DNA from: an uncultured Duncaniella sp.
GTDB lineage: Bacteria > Bacteroidota > Bacteroidia > Bacteroidales > Muribaculaceae
Reading direction: 5' to 3'
NCBI GenBank assembly: GCA_910586305.1
Contig: CAJUGS010000024.1
Coordinates: 1 to 48,232 of the forward strand
DNA: 48,232 nucleotides
Within the stretch, counting starts at the first letter, position 1, and each line of letters opens with the position of its first letter. Below are positions 40,401 to 48,232 of this stretch, in pieces. Under the pieces are notes generated by a model, which made no database searches, was not told where the DNA came from, and saw only the letters and a program-made list of their open reading frames with translations. The position numbers were made by a program, and so were the translations under genes.

Positions 40401-40542
40401 AGATATTGTATCGGGTAATAAAAGCCTGGTAATTACGGGTAGCGGCAGTGTTCTTCTTGGGCGAACACGACCAAAAGGCCGCAGCAACAGCCACGACCGC
40501 CAACGCGCACATCAGACGACAAAATATTCTATTCACTAACAT
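37432..40542 (-). CDS. porW: PorW/SprE-type TPR lipoprotein
   Basis: A 1036-residue predicted lipoprotein (signal peptide about 1-24, lipobox-like FWSC at 23-26) of the SprE/PorW family, which in type IX secretion systems links the motor to the outer membrane parts. The N-terminal block NYQAFITRYNIYFNGDEHYKE is characteristic. Many helical repeats span 60-450. Other parts are a low-complexity acidic region (about 555-590), more repeats (about 595-790), a C-terminal beta-containing domain (about 800-930) and a Pro/Thr/Glu-rich tail. Large size and family order support the call; the role without the rest of the system is open. It heads porW-porX-tsaE-birA. Confidence 0.85.
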   Translation of the reverse strand: MLVNRIFCRLMCALAVVAVAAAFWSCSPKKNTAATRNYQAFITRYNIYFNGDEHYKETLKEMERAYEDDYTTTLFMHPAEARANPKAPQPSGSFTRSIEKAQKAIQLRSIKKRPRRKPGKGNDPEYKKWLKRDEYNPFLHNAWMMMGRSQYMDGDFLGAASTFYYTARHFSWLPATVLEAQLWQARSYCALDWLFEAETILKRVKTDQLTSRRLKELYYFTYADFYVRSHDNTRAIGMLTEAIPYAKGAQKTRLTFLLGQLKAVSGDKKGAYEAFKKAAGASSAPYRTRFNARIKQSEVFDGANIESEVKSLKRMARYGANKEYLDQIYYAIGNLYLSRRDTTNAIANYVLAAEKSTRNGIDKAISQVTLGGLYFDRGRYDLAQPRYSEGVPQLPESYPDYARIKRRSDVLDELAVYTQNVVLNDSLLRLAAMPEKEQLAVIEKIIDDLKKKEKEEAEDAAREEYMAMQQGNNNLGNNNNANAPTQFQLNTDKSWYFYNTATRNAGRTDFQKRWGSRKLEDDWRRRNKASFSLGGGSESDEEENGEAEEEQEDSESTESKEEKEAREREQDPHYPEYYLKQIPKTDAEKTVAGEVIQEGLYNSGLILKDKLEDFDAANKEWDKLMNRYPENVYRLDVYYNQYLMNMRRGRPGEAETYRALIIKEFPESKYAVAMRDPAYLDNLRAMETRQETLYEQAYEDYLSDRNNDVHEAYLKMEKEYPLSPLMPKFMFLHALAYVTENKSKEFGETISDLLTRYPNADIAPLASEWLKGVKAGRELHSGGSNARGMLWDIRLSNDSTALAGTADLEFTLTPEEPHYLVLLFSTDAVSPNSLLYEVARHNFSTYVVRDFELETMNFGPLGLLIIKGFANQSELNHYRSLLARDGTFTMPEAVRPVEISKSNFEKLLQGAGSFDDYFRFTGEEAIKAGDAVAEGDEEETTEETDAEEPVSPARKTTDAATVETPDKQDKQEVKETPEAPRAVPDSEIPSTPTPTAPVREPSLPATDPIAPIITTTPPPGQSLPSYPIGSEGDEED

Positions 40543-40621
40543 TATAACGTCACCGAGGACAGTATATTGTCAAGATGTATTGGTTTTAACTCCAGAGACG
40601 TTATGAAGGATTTCGTCCCTG
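40543..40621. other. Short gap between mfd and porW with an inverted repeat
   Basis: ATAACGTC (40544-40551) and GACGTTAT (40597-40604) form an 8-bp inverted repeat 45 nt apart, in the gap between mfd and the porW start. It could be a weak stem or a regulator site. No consensus promoter for porW is seen in the gap on the minus strand. Confidence 0.35.
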
Positions 40622-43600
40622 TCATTCTCCGATTATTTCCTGGAGTATGGCTACGGCTGTCTCTACGGTTTTGACGTTGAGGATGCCGAATGAGCGTTTG
40701 CCTCCGTTTTCGCGTATCTGCACCCGGCGGGGATGGGCGGTGAGATAGTTGAGCATACGCCCGAACATATCGCTCTGGTAGTAGGCTTTGTTGCTTTCGT
40801 CGACGAAGTAGGTATACATTCTGCCCTGTTTGAGGGCCACTTTCTCTATGCCGAGTCGGCGTGCGAGCCGACGCAGACGGGGGATGCGGAGCAGTTCGGC
40901 CGTGACGTCGGGGATGGCACCGAAGCGGTCGGTGAGACGGTCGCGGAATTCCATCAGGTCGGTCTCGCGCTCTATTCCGTCGAGTTCCCGGTAGAGGGCT
41001 ATGCGTTCGCTCTCGGTGGGCACGTAGTCGGCCGGGAGGAGCAGTTCCATGTCGCTTTCGATCACGCAGTCGGCCACGAAGTCGTCCTCGGCTCCGTCGA
41101 GGCGGTCGCTCTTGTCAATGTCGGCAAATTCCTCGGTGCGCAGTTCGGTGACGGCTTCCTTTAGTATCTTCTGGTAGGTCTCGTAGCCGAGGTCGGCTAT
41201 GAATCCGCTCTGTTCGGCTCCGAGCAGGTTGCCGGCTCCGCGTATGTCGAGGTCCTGCATGGCTATGTGTATTCCGCTGCCCAGCTCGCTGAAGCTTTCT
41301 ATGGCCTGGAGCCGTCGGCGTGCCACGGGGGTGAGGGGGATGTGGGGCGGCACGAGCAGGTAGCAGAATGCTTTGCGGTTGCTGCGTCCCACGCGTCCGC
41401 GGAGCTGGTGAAGCTCGGAGAGTCCGAAGTTTTGTGCGTTGTTTACGATTATGGTGTTGACGTTTGGCATATCTATGCCGCTCTCGATGATTGTGGTGGC
41501 AATGAGTATGTCGTAGTCGTGGTTGGCGAAGTCTATTATTGCCTGCTCGAGTTTTTCGGGAGGCATCTGTCCGTGGCCCACTATGATGCGGGCGTCGGGC
41601 ACGAGACGCTTCACCTGTGCCTCAAGGTCGTAGAGGCCCTCGATGCGGTTGTTGACGATGAACACCTGGCCGTTGCGCGACAGTTCGAAGTTGACGGCTT
41701 CCGAGAGGATGTCGTCGCCGCCTGCATTGACCGATGTCACGATGGGGTAGCGGTTGGGCGGGGGAGTGTTGATGGACGAGAGGTCTCTCGCGCCCATGAG
41801 CGAGAACTGGAGTGTGCGCGGGATGGGCGTGGCGCTCATTGTGAGGGTGTCGACGTTGACTTTGAGCTGTTTGAGTTTCTCCTTGACAGCTACTCCGAAC
41901 TTCTGTTCCTCGTCGACTATGAGCAGTCCGAGGTCTTTGAACTTCACCTCTTTGCCTATTATCTTGTGGGTTCCCACGAGGATGTCTATTTTACCCTCGG
42001 CGAGGTCTTTTATCACCTCGCGTGTCTGTTTGGCCGTGCGGGCTCGCGACAGGTAGTCCACGCGCACCGGCAGGTCCTTGAGTCGCTCGGTGAATGTGCG
42101 GAAATGCTGGTAGGCGAGCACGGTTGTCGGGACGAGTACCGCTGTCTGTTTACCGTCTACCGCGGCTTTGAATGCGGCGCGTATGGCCACCTCGGTCTTG
42201 CCGAAGCCCACGTCGCCGCATATGAGGCGGTCCATGGGTTTCTCGCTTTCCATGTCGGCCTTGACGGCCTTGGTGGCGGTGAGCTGGTCGGGGGTGTCTT
42301 CGTAGATGAACGAGGCCTCGAGTTCCTGTTGCAGATAGCTGTCGGGGGAGAATGAGTGGCCTTTCTCCTCTTTTCGGGCGGCGTAAAGGCGGATGAGGTC
42401 GCGAGCTATGTCCTTGAGCTTGTTTTTGGTGCGTTCCTTCATCTTGTTCCACGCTCCCGTGCCGAGCTTGTTTATCTTGGGAGGGACACCTTCCTTGCCA
42501 CGGTATTTCGCGAGTTTGTGGAGGGAGTGGATTGAGACGAAGATGATGTCGTCGTTGGCATATACGAGCTTGATCATTTCCTGGGTACGCCCGTTGACAT
42601 TGGTACGCAGCAGTCCGGCAAAACGGCCTACGCCGTGGTCGACGTGTACGATGAAGTCGCCCGGTTCGATTGCGCTTAGCTCTTTGAGCGACAGTGCGAG
42701 TTTGCCCGAGCGTGCGCGTTCGCTCTTGAGGGTGTATTTGTGGAATCGGTCGAAAATCTGGTGGTCGGTGAAGACGCATATCTTCCTCTGGTGGTCGATG
42801 AACCCTTCGTGAACGGTGGGGGAGACGGGCGAGAATGTGATGTCGTCGCCACGGTCTTCAAAAATGACTTTCAGACGTTCTATCTGCTTGTCGCTGTCGC
42901 TGAGGATGAGTATCCGGTAGCCTTCGCCGAGAAACTTGCCGAACGAGTCGGCTATAAGTTCGAAGTTTTTGTGATAGACCATCTGCGGCGAGCAGCCGAA
43001 GTCTATACTTGCCGAGGCCTGCTGGTCGGGGGAGGACGAAGATGTGAAACGCAGCTGCCGGAATGTGGCAAACCGCTTGGCAAAGGCCTGCGGGTCGACC
43101 ACCTCTTCCATGGCCGAGCAGTCGCCCTCTCCGGCTATCACCGCGCTCTCCGAGAATTCCTCGGAGGCAATGGCTGTGATGCGGGTGAGCGTGAGCGAGG
43201 CATCGCGTACGGCGAACAGGGTTGATCTATCGACATATTCGAGCAGCGACTGGCCGCTCGCGCTTTCGGCCATGCACGAGGCTGTGACGGCTGTCTCTTC
43301 GAGCTTGCGCTCGGAGAGCTGTGTCTCTATGTTGAAGAGGCGTATGGAGTCGATTTCGTCGCCGAAGAAGTCGATGCGCAGGGGGAGTTCGTTGCTGTAA
43401 CCGAAGATGTCGAGTATGGAGCCGCGTACGGCGAACTGTCCCGGCTCGTATACATAGTCGACCTCGTTGAATCCGTTGTCGCGGAGCCATTTGATGGTCA
43501 CCGTGAGGTCCCGCTCCTCGCCGCGGCGGAGTGTGAGAGTGTGTGTGTCGACAGCCTCTCGCGAGGCCACTTTCTCGGCAAGCGCCTCGGGATAGGTCAC

Positions 43601-43960
43601 CACGAATCGCGGAGCGTGGTCGGAGTGCCAGCGGTTGAGGGCTTCTGTGCGCAGTATGCGCGATGGCGGATCGGGCTGGCCGTATTTGATGTCGCGCTTA
43701 TATCCCGATGGGAACATGAGCACCTCATCCTCGCCCAATATTCGCGAGAGGTCGTGGTAGATGTATCCTGCATCGTCAAGCGAGTCGGCCACCACAACCG
43801 TCGGAACTTTCCGTGGTTTCATGGCGCCGAACAGCATTGCCGGGGCTGACCCGGCCAGGCCGTAGAGCGAGATGACGGATGTACGTGAACGCAGAGCCTT
43901 GTCAAGGGCTTCGCGACGGGCCGGGGAGAGGAATTCAGAGGCAAGTTCCGACAGATTCAT
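40622..43960 (-). CDS. mfd: Transcription-repair coupling factor Mfd
   Basis: Mfd displaces RNA polymerase stalled at DNA damage and recruits UvrA. The 1112-residue protein has the UvrB-like N-terminal domains (about 1-300), the polymerase-interacting CarD-like domain (about 440-520; EPGDFIVHVDHGVGRFAGL), the RecG-type translocase with Walker A GDVGFGKTEVAIRAAFKAA and the DEEQ box (LLIVDEEQKFGV), motif VI (QLRGRVGRSNRKAFCYLL) and the C-terminal TRCF domain. Length is close to the usual 1100-1150. It lies 15 nt after the S41 protease gene and 79 nt before porW. Confidence 0.98.
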   Translation of the reverse strand: MNLSELASEFLSPARREALDKALRSRTSVISLYGLAGSAPAMLFGAMKPRKVPTVVVADSLDDAGYIYHDLSRILGEDEVLMFPSGYKRDIKYGQPDPPSRILRTEALNRWHSDHAPRFVVTYPEALAEKVASREAVDTHTLTLRRGEERDLTVTIKWLRDNGFNEVDYVYEPGQFAVRGSILDIFGYSNELPLRIDFFGDEIDSIRLFNIETQLSERKLEETAVTASCMAESASGQSLLEYVDRSTLFAVRDASLTLTRITAIASEEFSESAVIAGEGDCSAMEEVVDPQAFAKRFATFRQLRFTSSSSPDQQASASIDFGCSPQMVYHKNFELIADSFGKFLGEGYRILILSDSDKQIERLKVIFEDRGDDITFSPVSPTVHEGFIDHQRKICVFTDHQIFDRFHKYTLKSERARSGKLALSLKELSAIEPGDFIVHVDHGVGRFAGLLRTNVNGRTQEMIKLVYANDDIIFVSIHSLHKLAKYRGKEGVPPKINKLGTGAWNKMKERTKNKLKDIARDLIRLYAARKEEKGHSFSPDSYLQQELEASFIYEDTPDQLTATKAVKADMESEKPMDRLICGDVGFGKTEVAIRAAFKAAVDGKQTAVLVPTTVLAYQHFRTFTERLKDLPVRVDYLSRARTAKQTREVIKDLAEGKIDILVGTHKIIGKEVKFKDLGLLIVDEEQKFGVAVKEKLKQLKVNVDTLTMSATPIPRTLQFSLMGARDLSSINTPPPNRYPIVTSVNAGGDDILSEAVNFELSRNGQVFIVNNRIEGLYDLEAQVKRLVPDARIIVGHGQMPPEKLEQAIIDFANHDYDILIATTIIESGIDMPNVNTIIVNNAQNFGLSELHQLRGRVGRSNRKAFCYLLVPPHIPLTPVARRRLQAIESFSELGSGIHIAMQDLDIRGAGNLLGAEQSGFIADLGYETYQKILKEAVTELRTEEFADIDKSDRLDGAEDDFVADCVIESDMELLLPADYVPTESERIALYRELDGIERETDLMEFRDRLTDRFGAIPDVTAELLRIPRLRRLARRLGIEKVALKQGRMYTYFVDESNKAYYQSDMFGRMLNYLTAHPRRVQIRENGGKRSFGILNVKTVETAVAILQEIIGE

Positions 43961-43975
43961 GGCTCCGTCTTACGC

Positions 43976-45616
43976 TTATTTGAGTATTTCCCGGTAGCGG
44001 GGGGTGGTGAGGACGGTTATGGCCGAGTCGACTGTCTGGTCGTCGCGCAGGGAGTTTATTATCTCTCCGCGATGGTGGTAGTAACGGCCTACTATCTCGC
44101 TGGCGAGATAGGGGGCGATGTTCTTGCGGTTGATGTCGAGGTCGTGGCGCAGGTCGTGCTTGAGCATTCCCGAGAGGATGTCAAACTGTGCCTTGGTGGA
44201 GTCGTTCATGTATCCTTCCGACTCGGCAAGTTTCTTGAGCTGGTCTATAGCGGTCTCACACACCTTGTCGTAGTCGAATCGGTCGGGGTCTATGAAGTCT
44301 TTGAATTCGGCGTAGATGGTGTCGGTGATTTCAAATACCTCGGGTGCCGGTATCGACTCATTGCGAGAGGCGTAGCGGTTGGCGAAGTCGAAGGCCCAGT
44401 TGTCGCGCACCACATTGTAGGTCAGACGGTTCACGTCGGGATACTCTATGGTGAGGTCGGGGGTTATACCTCCTCCGTCGCGCACTTCCCTTCCGCCGGC
44501 TGTATGGAATACTGTTGTGAGTGAGTCGGGGATGCGGGCCACAGATCCGTCGGGGTTGCGGCGCGAATAGTCGATGGCCTGTATGAGACGGCCCGATGGG
44601 ATGTAGTATTTGGCTACGGTGACTTTCAGGAGTCCGTCAAACGGAAGTTGCCTTGTGCTCTGTACAAGTCCTTTTCCAAAGGAGCGGTTGCCAATCACCA
44701 CGGCCCGGTCGAGGTCCTGGAGTGCGCCTGCCACAATCTCGCTTGCCGAGGCCGAAGCTCCGTCGATGAGCACGGCGAGGGGTATCTTGGTGTCGACAGG
44801 GCTTACGGATGTCTTGTAGGTCTTGTCGTTGAGCACTCCCTTGCCACGGGTGTTGAGCACGGTGGTGCCTTTGGGAAGGAAGATGCCGAGTATCTGGACG
44901 GCGCTCTCCACGAGTCCGCCTCCGTTGCCGCGCAGGTCGAGCACAAGTCCCTTGGCTCCTTTCTTGATTAGTTCCTCGGTGGCCTGGCGCACTTCGGGAT
45001 AGCTTTTCTCCGAGAAAGTGTTGAGGGTGATGTAGCCTATGTCGTCCTTGAGCATTCCGGCATATGGCACGGATGGAATCTGGATTTTCGCACGGCGTAT
45101 CTCAAATGTCTTGATCGAATCGTCGGTATATGGACGGTTCACAGTGACTTTCACTATGGTGCCGCTCTGCCCCTTGAGATGTTCGCTCACCTTCGAACTA
45201 CGCCATCCGGTGGTCGAGTCGCCGTCGATCATTGTGATGAGGTCGCCCGGGCGAAGGCCTGCTGCCAGAGCGGGACTCCCCTCGTAGGGGTCGGCTATGA
45301 TGACTCCGCGAGGTGTCTCCTGTATGGTGGATCCGATACCGGCATATTCGCCTGAGGTCATGGTGCGGAACTGCTCCTGGTCCTTTGCAGGGATATATTC
45401 GGTGTAGGGGTCAATGTCATTGAGCATGGCGTTGATAGCCGTGTTTATTGACTTCTCTGCGTCGATGGAGTCGACATAAAATGTCTGCAATTCCTTGTAG
45501 AGGGAATTGAACACGTCGAGATTGCGGGATATGTCGGTTTTCTTGCTGCGGGTGGCGGCTGAGGCCAGGATGGTGAGCACCAGGAGCGCTGCAGCGAGCA
45601 GAGTGAGCTTCTTCAT
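43976..45616 (-). CDS. S41 family carboxy-terminal processing protease
   Basis: A 546-residue exported protease of the CtpA/Prc type that trims C-termini of envelope proteins. A signal peptide (1-20, ending TILASAA) is followed by an N-terminal helical domain (TFYVDSIDAEKSINTAINAMLNDIDPYTEYI), a PDZ domain (about 85-175; GIGSTIQETPRGVIIADPYEGSPALAAGLRPGD) and the protease core. The catalytic Ser is in DGASASASEIVAGAL and the Lys in NRSFGKGLVQ, about 25 residues apart as usual. A C-terminal helical extension follows to 546. A -7 element TAATTTTG lies 30 nt upstream. Confidence 0.95.
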   Translation of the reverse strand: MKKLTLLAAALLVLTILASAATRSKKTDISRNLDVFNSLYKELQTFYVDSIDAEKSINTAINAMLNDIDPYTEYIPAKDQEQFRTMTSGEYAGIGSTIQETPRGVIIADPYEGSPALAAGLRPGDLITMIDGDSTTGWRSSKVSEHLKGQSGTIVKVTVNRPYTDDSIKTFEIRRAKIQIPSVPYAGMLKDDIGYITLNTFSEKSYPEVRQATEELIKKGAKGLVLDLRGNGGGLVESAVQILGIFLPKGTTVLNTRGKGVLNDKTYKTSVSPVDTKIPLAVLIDGASASASEIVAGALQDLDRAVVIGNRSFGKGLVQSTRQLPFDGLLKVTVAKYYIPSGRLIQAIDYSRRNPDGSVARIPDSLTTVFHTAGGREVRDGGGITPDLTIEYPDVNRLTYNVVRDNWAFDFANRYASRNESIPAPEVFEITDTIYAEFKDFIDPDRFDYDKVCETAIDQLKKLAESEGYMNDSTKAQFDILSGMLKHDLRHDLDINRKNIAPYLASEIVGRYYHHRGEIINSLRDDQTVDSAITVLTTPRYREILK

Positions 45617-45645
45617 TTAGATATGTGGGGTTGAAACGTTCTACG

Positions 45646-45653
45646 CAAAATTA
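45646..45653 (-). promoter_or_regulatory. Probable -7 element of the S41 protease-mfd unit
   Basis: On the minus strand TAATTTTG matches TAnnTTTG; no TTTG is found 19-21 bp upstream. The leader is about 25 nt. The rest of 45617-45778 holds a weak CTCAC/GTGAG stem (45679-45700) and nothing else recognised. Confidence 0.45.
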
Positions 45654-45778
45654 GTCATTATCGTTAACATAATAACGCTCACGAATGCAAAATGTGTGAG
45701 ATGGTTTGCAAATTTTAGGAAAATGATGAGAATAACCCCTGTCGGACCTACAAGCCTGATGGTGCCGTGAAGTTCCCG

Positions 45779-46219
45779 CTATGACCGGCTGAGTGATTTC
45801 CATCGTGGCTTTTTGGCGCGTGATGCATGGCGGCGTTCGCGTCGGGTAGGGGGGAGCGGGACGGTCTCTGCCTCGGGCGATGGAATCTCCTCGAAGTCCT
45901 CGGGCCGCAGCTGTGAGATAATATGGTCGACGATTTCTTCGGTGGTGAGTCTGCGTGGAGCTGTGGCGGCTGCTTTCCTACGTGCTCTGGCCCTCTCGCG
46001 GGCTCGTGAGGAGCGGAGTATGGCGCGGTCGAGCTCGGCACGTATCATGTTGAATGCAAGGAGTGCCGTGGGGTCGTCGCTTTGGGCTGGAGAGCCCTTG
46101 AGATAGGCGTCGACAAGACGCAGGGCCTCGGAGGCCGACTGTGGGGCGTCGGCAAGGGAATGACTGATGCGGCCGGTGATGTCTGTGTAGACTTTCTTTG
46201 AGACGGGGAGTTTGTTCAT
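45779..46219 (-). CDS. Basic protein of unknown function
   Basis: A 146-residue cytoplasmic protein I do not recognise. The N-terminal 50 residues are helix-forming (SKKVYTDITGRISHSLADA, ASEALRLVDAYLKGS). The middle is rich in Arg and Ala (RSSRARERARARRKAAATA), followed by an acidic helix (TTEEIVDHIISQLRPEDFEEI) and a basic tail (RRERRHASRAKK). Charges suggest nucleic acid binding, but this is inference. The start at 46219 is chosen over an in-frame extension to 46570, which would run over the xseA promoter. A -7 element TAACTTTG sits 15 nt upstream. Codon use matches neighbours. Confidence 0.7.
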   Translation of the reverse strand: MNKLPVSKKVYTDITGRISHSLADAPQSASEALRLVDAYLKGSPAQSDDPTALLAFNMIRAELDRAILRSSRARERARARRKAAATAPRRLTTEEIVDHIISQLRPEDFEEIPSPEAETVPLPPTRRERRHASRAKKPRWKSLSRS

Positions 46220-46233
46220 AATAGTTCTTTTTG

Positions 46234-46241
46234 CAAAGTTA
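46234..46241 (-). promoter_or_regulatory. Possible -7 element of the basic-protein gene
   Basis: On the minus strand TAACTTTG matches TAnnTTTG, 15 nt before the start at 46219. A correctly spaced TTTG is not seen, and the leader would be very short. Confidence 0.4.
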
Positions 46242-46369
46242 AGACTCCGGAGGAGGTAAAAAGGTGCGATAATGTCGCCCTTGTGTGACAATTTGTGCTC
46301 AGTGATGGTTACCAGCATATTAAATATGTGTTTATGGCGGGTGCTTGTTGTGCCTGCCGTCAGGTATGC

Positions 46370-46400
46370 TTTGTCCGCCGGGGAATAATTGCTACCTTTG
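46370..46400 (+). promoter_or_regulatory. Promoter of xseA
   Basis: TTTG (46370-46373) and TACCTTTG (46393-46400) are 19 bp apart, a full consensus match. It places the transcript start near 46406, 15 nt before the xseA ATG at 46421, and argues against the upstream in-frame start at 46295. Confidence 0.8.
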
Positions 46401-46420
46401 CAGAAAGAAATCATTACAGA

Positions 46421-47716
46421 ATGAACGAGGCTATTACTCTCGAGGAGTTTGCGTCGAGGCTCAGCGGTATAGTCAACACTGCTCCCTCGGTGAGAGGAGT
46501 CTGGGTCACGGCCGAGACATCGGATGTGCGCCGCTCGGGGCACTGCTATCTCGAACTGATACAGAAACACCCTTCAACGGGCGAACCTGTGGCCCGTATG
46601 CGCGCCACGATCTGGCGCACGGCCTTTGCCCGTATCGACGCGGAGTTCATGGCCGCCACCGGAAGCCGTCTGGAGAGCGGAATGAAGGTGATGGTGCTTG
46701 CCACCGCCTCGTTTCACCCGTCCTACGGACTGAGTGTCAATATCACAGGTATCGATCCGTCATATACCATGGGCGATCTTCTTCGCCGGCGCATGGAGAT
46801 TGTGGCCAGACTCAAGCGCGAGGGAATCATTGACCTCAACCGTGAGCTCGAGTGGCCTGATCCGGCGCTGAGGATAGCGGTGGTTTCCGCTCCGGGAGCT
46901 GCCGGCTACGGCGACTTTATCCACCAGCTTTTCACCACCCCGTCGCGTCTGCGATTCAATGTGGAATTGTTTCCCGCCCTCATGCAGGGGGCTTCGACGG
47001 TGGCGAGTGTCATAGGCGCGCTTGAGGCGATAGCGTCGAGGGAAGATGAATGGGACGGTGTGGTGATAATCAGAGGCGGAGGGTCGACGAGCGATCTCTC
47101 GGCCTTTGACAGCTATGACCTTGCGGCCAATATCGCCCAGTTCCCGCTGCCTATAATCATAGGTATAGGACACGAGCGCGATGTCACTGTGCTCGACTAT
47201 GTGGCTAATATGCGTGTCAAGACTCCCACGGCTGCTGCCGAGTGGCTTATCTCGCGAGGCGAGGAGGCTCTCGGCCGTCTCGACCTACTTGGCTCCCGGA
47301 TGGTGCAGACTGTCACGGCCACTGTTGCCGGATGCCGTGAGCAGCTGGCCTATGCCGCCGCTGCGCTTCCGCATCTGCCGTTGGCCGCGCTCAACATCGC
47401 ATCCTCCACCGTGTCGCGTCTCTCTATGGCTCTGAGCGACCGCGCCACCCGCCGGCTGAGGCCCGAGGAGTCGCGCCTGGCCCAGGATGCAGCCACGCTT
47501 GCACAGGCCTCGTCGATGGTGCTTGAGCGTCAGCGCACGCGCCTCGACTCACGCGAGGAGTTGCTCAGAGTGCTGTCGCCACGTGCCACTCTGCGCAGGG
47601 GTTACTCCATTACCCGTGTCGGTGGAAAGGCGGTGACCTCTTCGGCCGATATAGCTCCGGGCACGGTGATAGAGACGACACTCCTTGACGGGAAGATAAG
47701 TTCGACCGTGAATTGA
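46421..47716 (+). CDS. xseA: Exonuclease VII large subunit
   Basis: XseA is the catalytic subunit of exonuclease VII, which degrades single-stranded DNA from both ends. The 431-residue protein has the N-terminal OB domain (VRGVWVTAETSDVRRSGHCYLEL, about 20-100), the catalytic part with VVIIRGGGSTSDLSAFDSYDLA and GIGHERDVTVLDYVA, then a long coiled helical region (about 310-395) and the C-terminal LRRGYSITRVGGK motif. The start is set by the promoter and MNEAITLEEF. The small subunit gene xseB, often adjacent, is absent: a flavodiiron gene follows after 49 nt. Confidence 0.96.
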   Translation: MNEAITLEEFASRLSGIVNTAPSVRGVWVTAETSDVRRSGHCYLELIQKHPSTGEPVARMRATIWRTAFARIDAEFMAATGSRLESGMKVMVLATASFHPSYGLSVNITGIDPSYTMGDLLRRRMEIVARLKREGIIDLNRELEWPDPALRIAVVSAPGAAGYGDFIHQLFTTPSRLRFNVELFPALMQGASTVASVIGALEAIASREDEWDGVVIIRGGGSTSDLSAFDSYDLAANIAQFPLPIIIGIGHERDVTVLDYVANMRVKTPTAAAEWLISRGEEALGRLDLLGSRMVQTVTATVAGCREQLAYAAAALPHLPLAALNIASSTVSRLSMALSDRATRRLRPEESRLAQDAATLAQASSMVLERQRTRLDSREELLRVLSPRATLRRGYSITRVGGKAVTSSADIAPGTVIETTLLDGKISSTVN

Positions 47717-47765
47717 AAAATCAGTGAAAAAACAACCTTTTTAATACGAAGACTACATAGACATC

Positions 47766-48232
47766 ATGCATAACTTCAATCCCAACATAAAGTTCGTCGG
47801 CACCGTCGACGACAATCTCGATCTCTTCGAGGGGCAGTATCCGATTCCCAAGGGTGTATCCTACAACTCCTATCTCATCGAGGATGAGCGTCTGGCCATT
47901 GTCGATGCTGTTGACCGCCGTCGGTGTGAGGACTGGATGGGTGCTCTCGACGATGCTCTTTGCGGCCGTCGTCCCGACTATCTCATAGTGCAGCACGTCG
48001 AGCCTGACCACAGTGCGTCGGTGGTCGATGCTTTGCGCCGATTTCCGGAGATGAAGATGGTGGCTACGGCCAAGGCTGTGGATATGATGGGGCATTTCAA
48101 TCCCGACTTCGACTTTGCCTCGCGCTCGATTACCGTCAAGGAGGGCGACACACTGTCGCTCGGACGCGCCACGCTTGAGTTTTTCGCCGCCCCCATGGTC
48201 CACTGGCCCGAGGTGATGGTGACGCTCGACGC
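47766..48232 (+). CDS. Flavodiiron protein (FprA type), 3' part outside window
   Basis: The first 155 residues of an A-type flavoprotein, which reduces O2 to water or NO to N2O with a diiron centre in a metallo-beta-lactamase fold, followed by a flavodoxin domain. Diiron ligands are visible: His77, Glu79 and Asp81 with His82 in QHVEPDHSAS, and His146 in APMVHWPEV. The start at 47766 (MHNFNPNIKFVG) matches the family N-terminus. The coding frame stays open to the right edge, so the FMN domain and full length cannot be seen. A role in oxygen tolerance of a strict anaerobe is the usual one. Confidence 0.95.
   Translation, partial: MHNFNPNIKFVGTVDDNLDLFEGQYPIPKGVSYNSYLIEDERLAIVDAVDRRRCEDWMGALDDALCGRRPDYLIVQHVEPDHSASVVDALRRFPEMKMVATAKAVDMMGHFNPDFDFASRSITVKEGDTLSLGRATLEFFAAPMVHWPEVMVTLD

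Noticed and set aside
41267..42355. Long plus-strand reading frame of 362 codons opposite mfd
   Set aside because: It is the antisense of the conserved mfd translocase domain, where GC-rich codons leave open frames; the product has no recognisable domain.
1..48232. CRISPR array, insertion sequences, integrase or prophage genes
   Set aside because: No regular spaced repeats, transposase motifs or phage genes were seen; genes are ordinary chromosomal ones with even codon style.

Overview
The window reads as a chromosomal segment of a gut Bacteroidales bacterium, most likely Muribaculaceae-like (inference from gene content and protein style, not from a search). Supporting signs are promoters of the Bacteroidetes type (TTTG, 19-20 bp gap, TAnnTTTG), starts without Shine-Dalgarno sequences, and lineage-typical families: fimbrillins with a DUF5119 protein, OprO/OprP-type porin, DUF4252, DUF2851, PorX and PorW. 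No IS element, integrase, CRISPR array or rRNA is visible, and base composition looks even throughout.

Layout. 1-243: three tRNA genes (Gly-TCC partial, Tyr-GTA, Thr-TGT) on the minus strand behind a clear promoter. 564-2411: glmS, with a terminator-like hairpin in its leader. 2849-5777: an Lrp/AsnC regulator, then a secreted GH2 glycosidase. 5859-10203: a minus-strand fimbria-like lipoprotein operon (DUF5119, two fimbrillins, a thioredoxin-fold lipoprotein without active-site cysteines). 10340-13467: proC-proB-proA, the whole glutamate-to-proline pathway. 13560-16798: pheT-yebC. 17121-19195: secreted class A acid phosphatase plus an OprP-like porin, a likely phosphate acquisition pair. 19290-26903: eight minus-strand genes joined by gaps below 10 nt or by overlaps, starting with a Na/Pi symporter and ending with an SGNH hydrolase, apparently read from one promoter. 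27116-29200: an outer-membrane beta-barrel receptor. 29262-30761: an ECF sigma factor, a putative anti-sigma protein and a DUF4252 protein. 31002-34691: a degenerate PfkB-fold protein, a TPR protein, ribH and DUF2851 behind a structured leader of about 170 nt. 34703-45616: birA, tsaE, porX, porW, mfd and an S41 protease on the minus strand. 45779-48232: a small basic protein, xseA and the start of a flavodiiron protein gene.

The most interesting elements are the 30830-31001 leader, which can fold in two mutually exclusive ways directly downstream of a strong promoter; the PfkB-fold protein after it, which lacks the GAGD catalytic motif; the attenuator-like hairpin in the glmS leader; the porW-porX pair, with no type IX secretion structural gene in the window; and the thioredoxin-fold lipoprotein without cysteines in the fimbrillin operon. 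All functions are assigned by reading translated sequence; no database search was possible.
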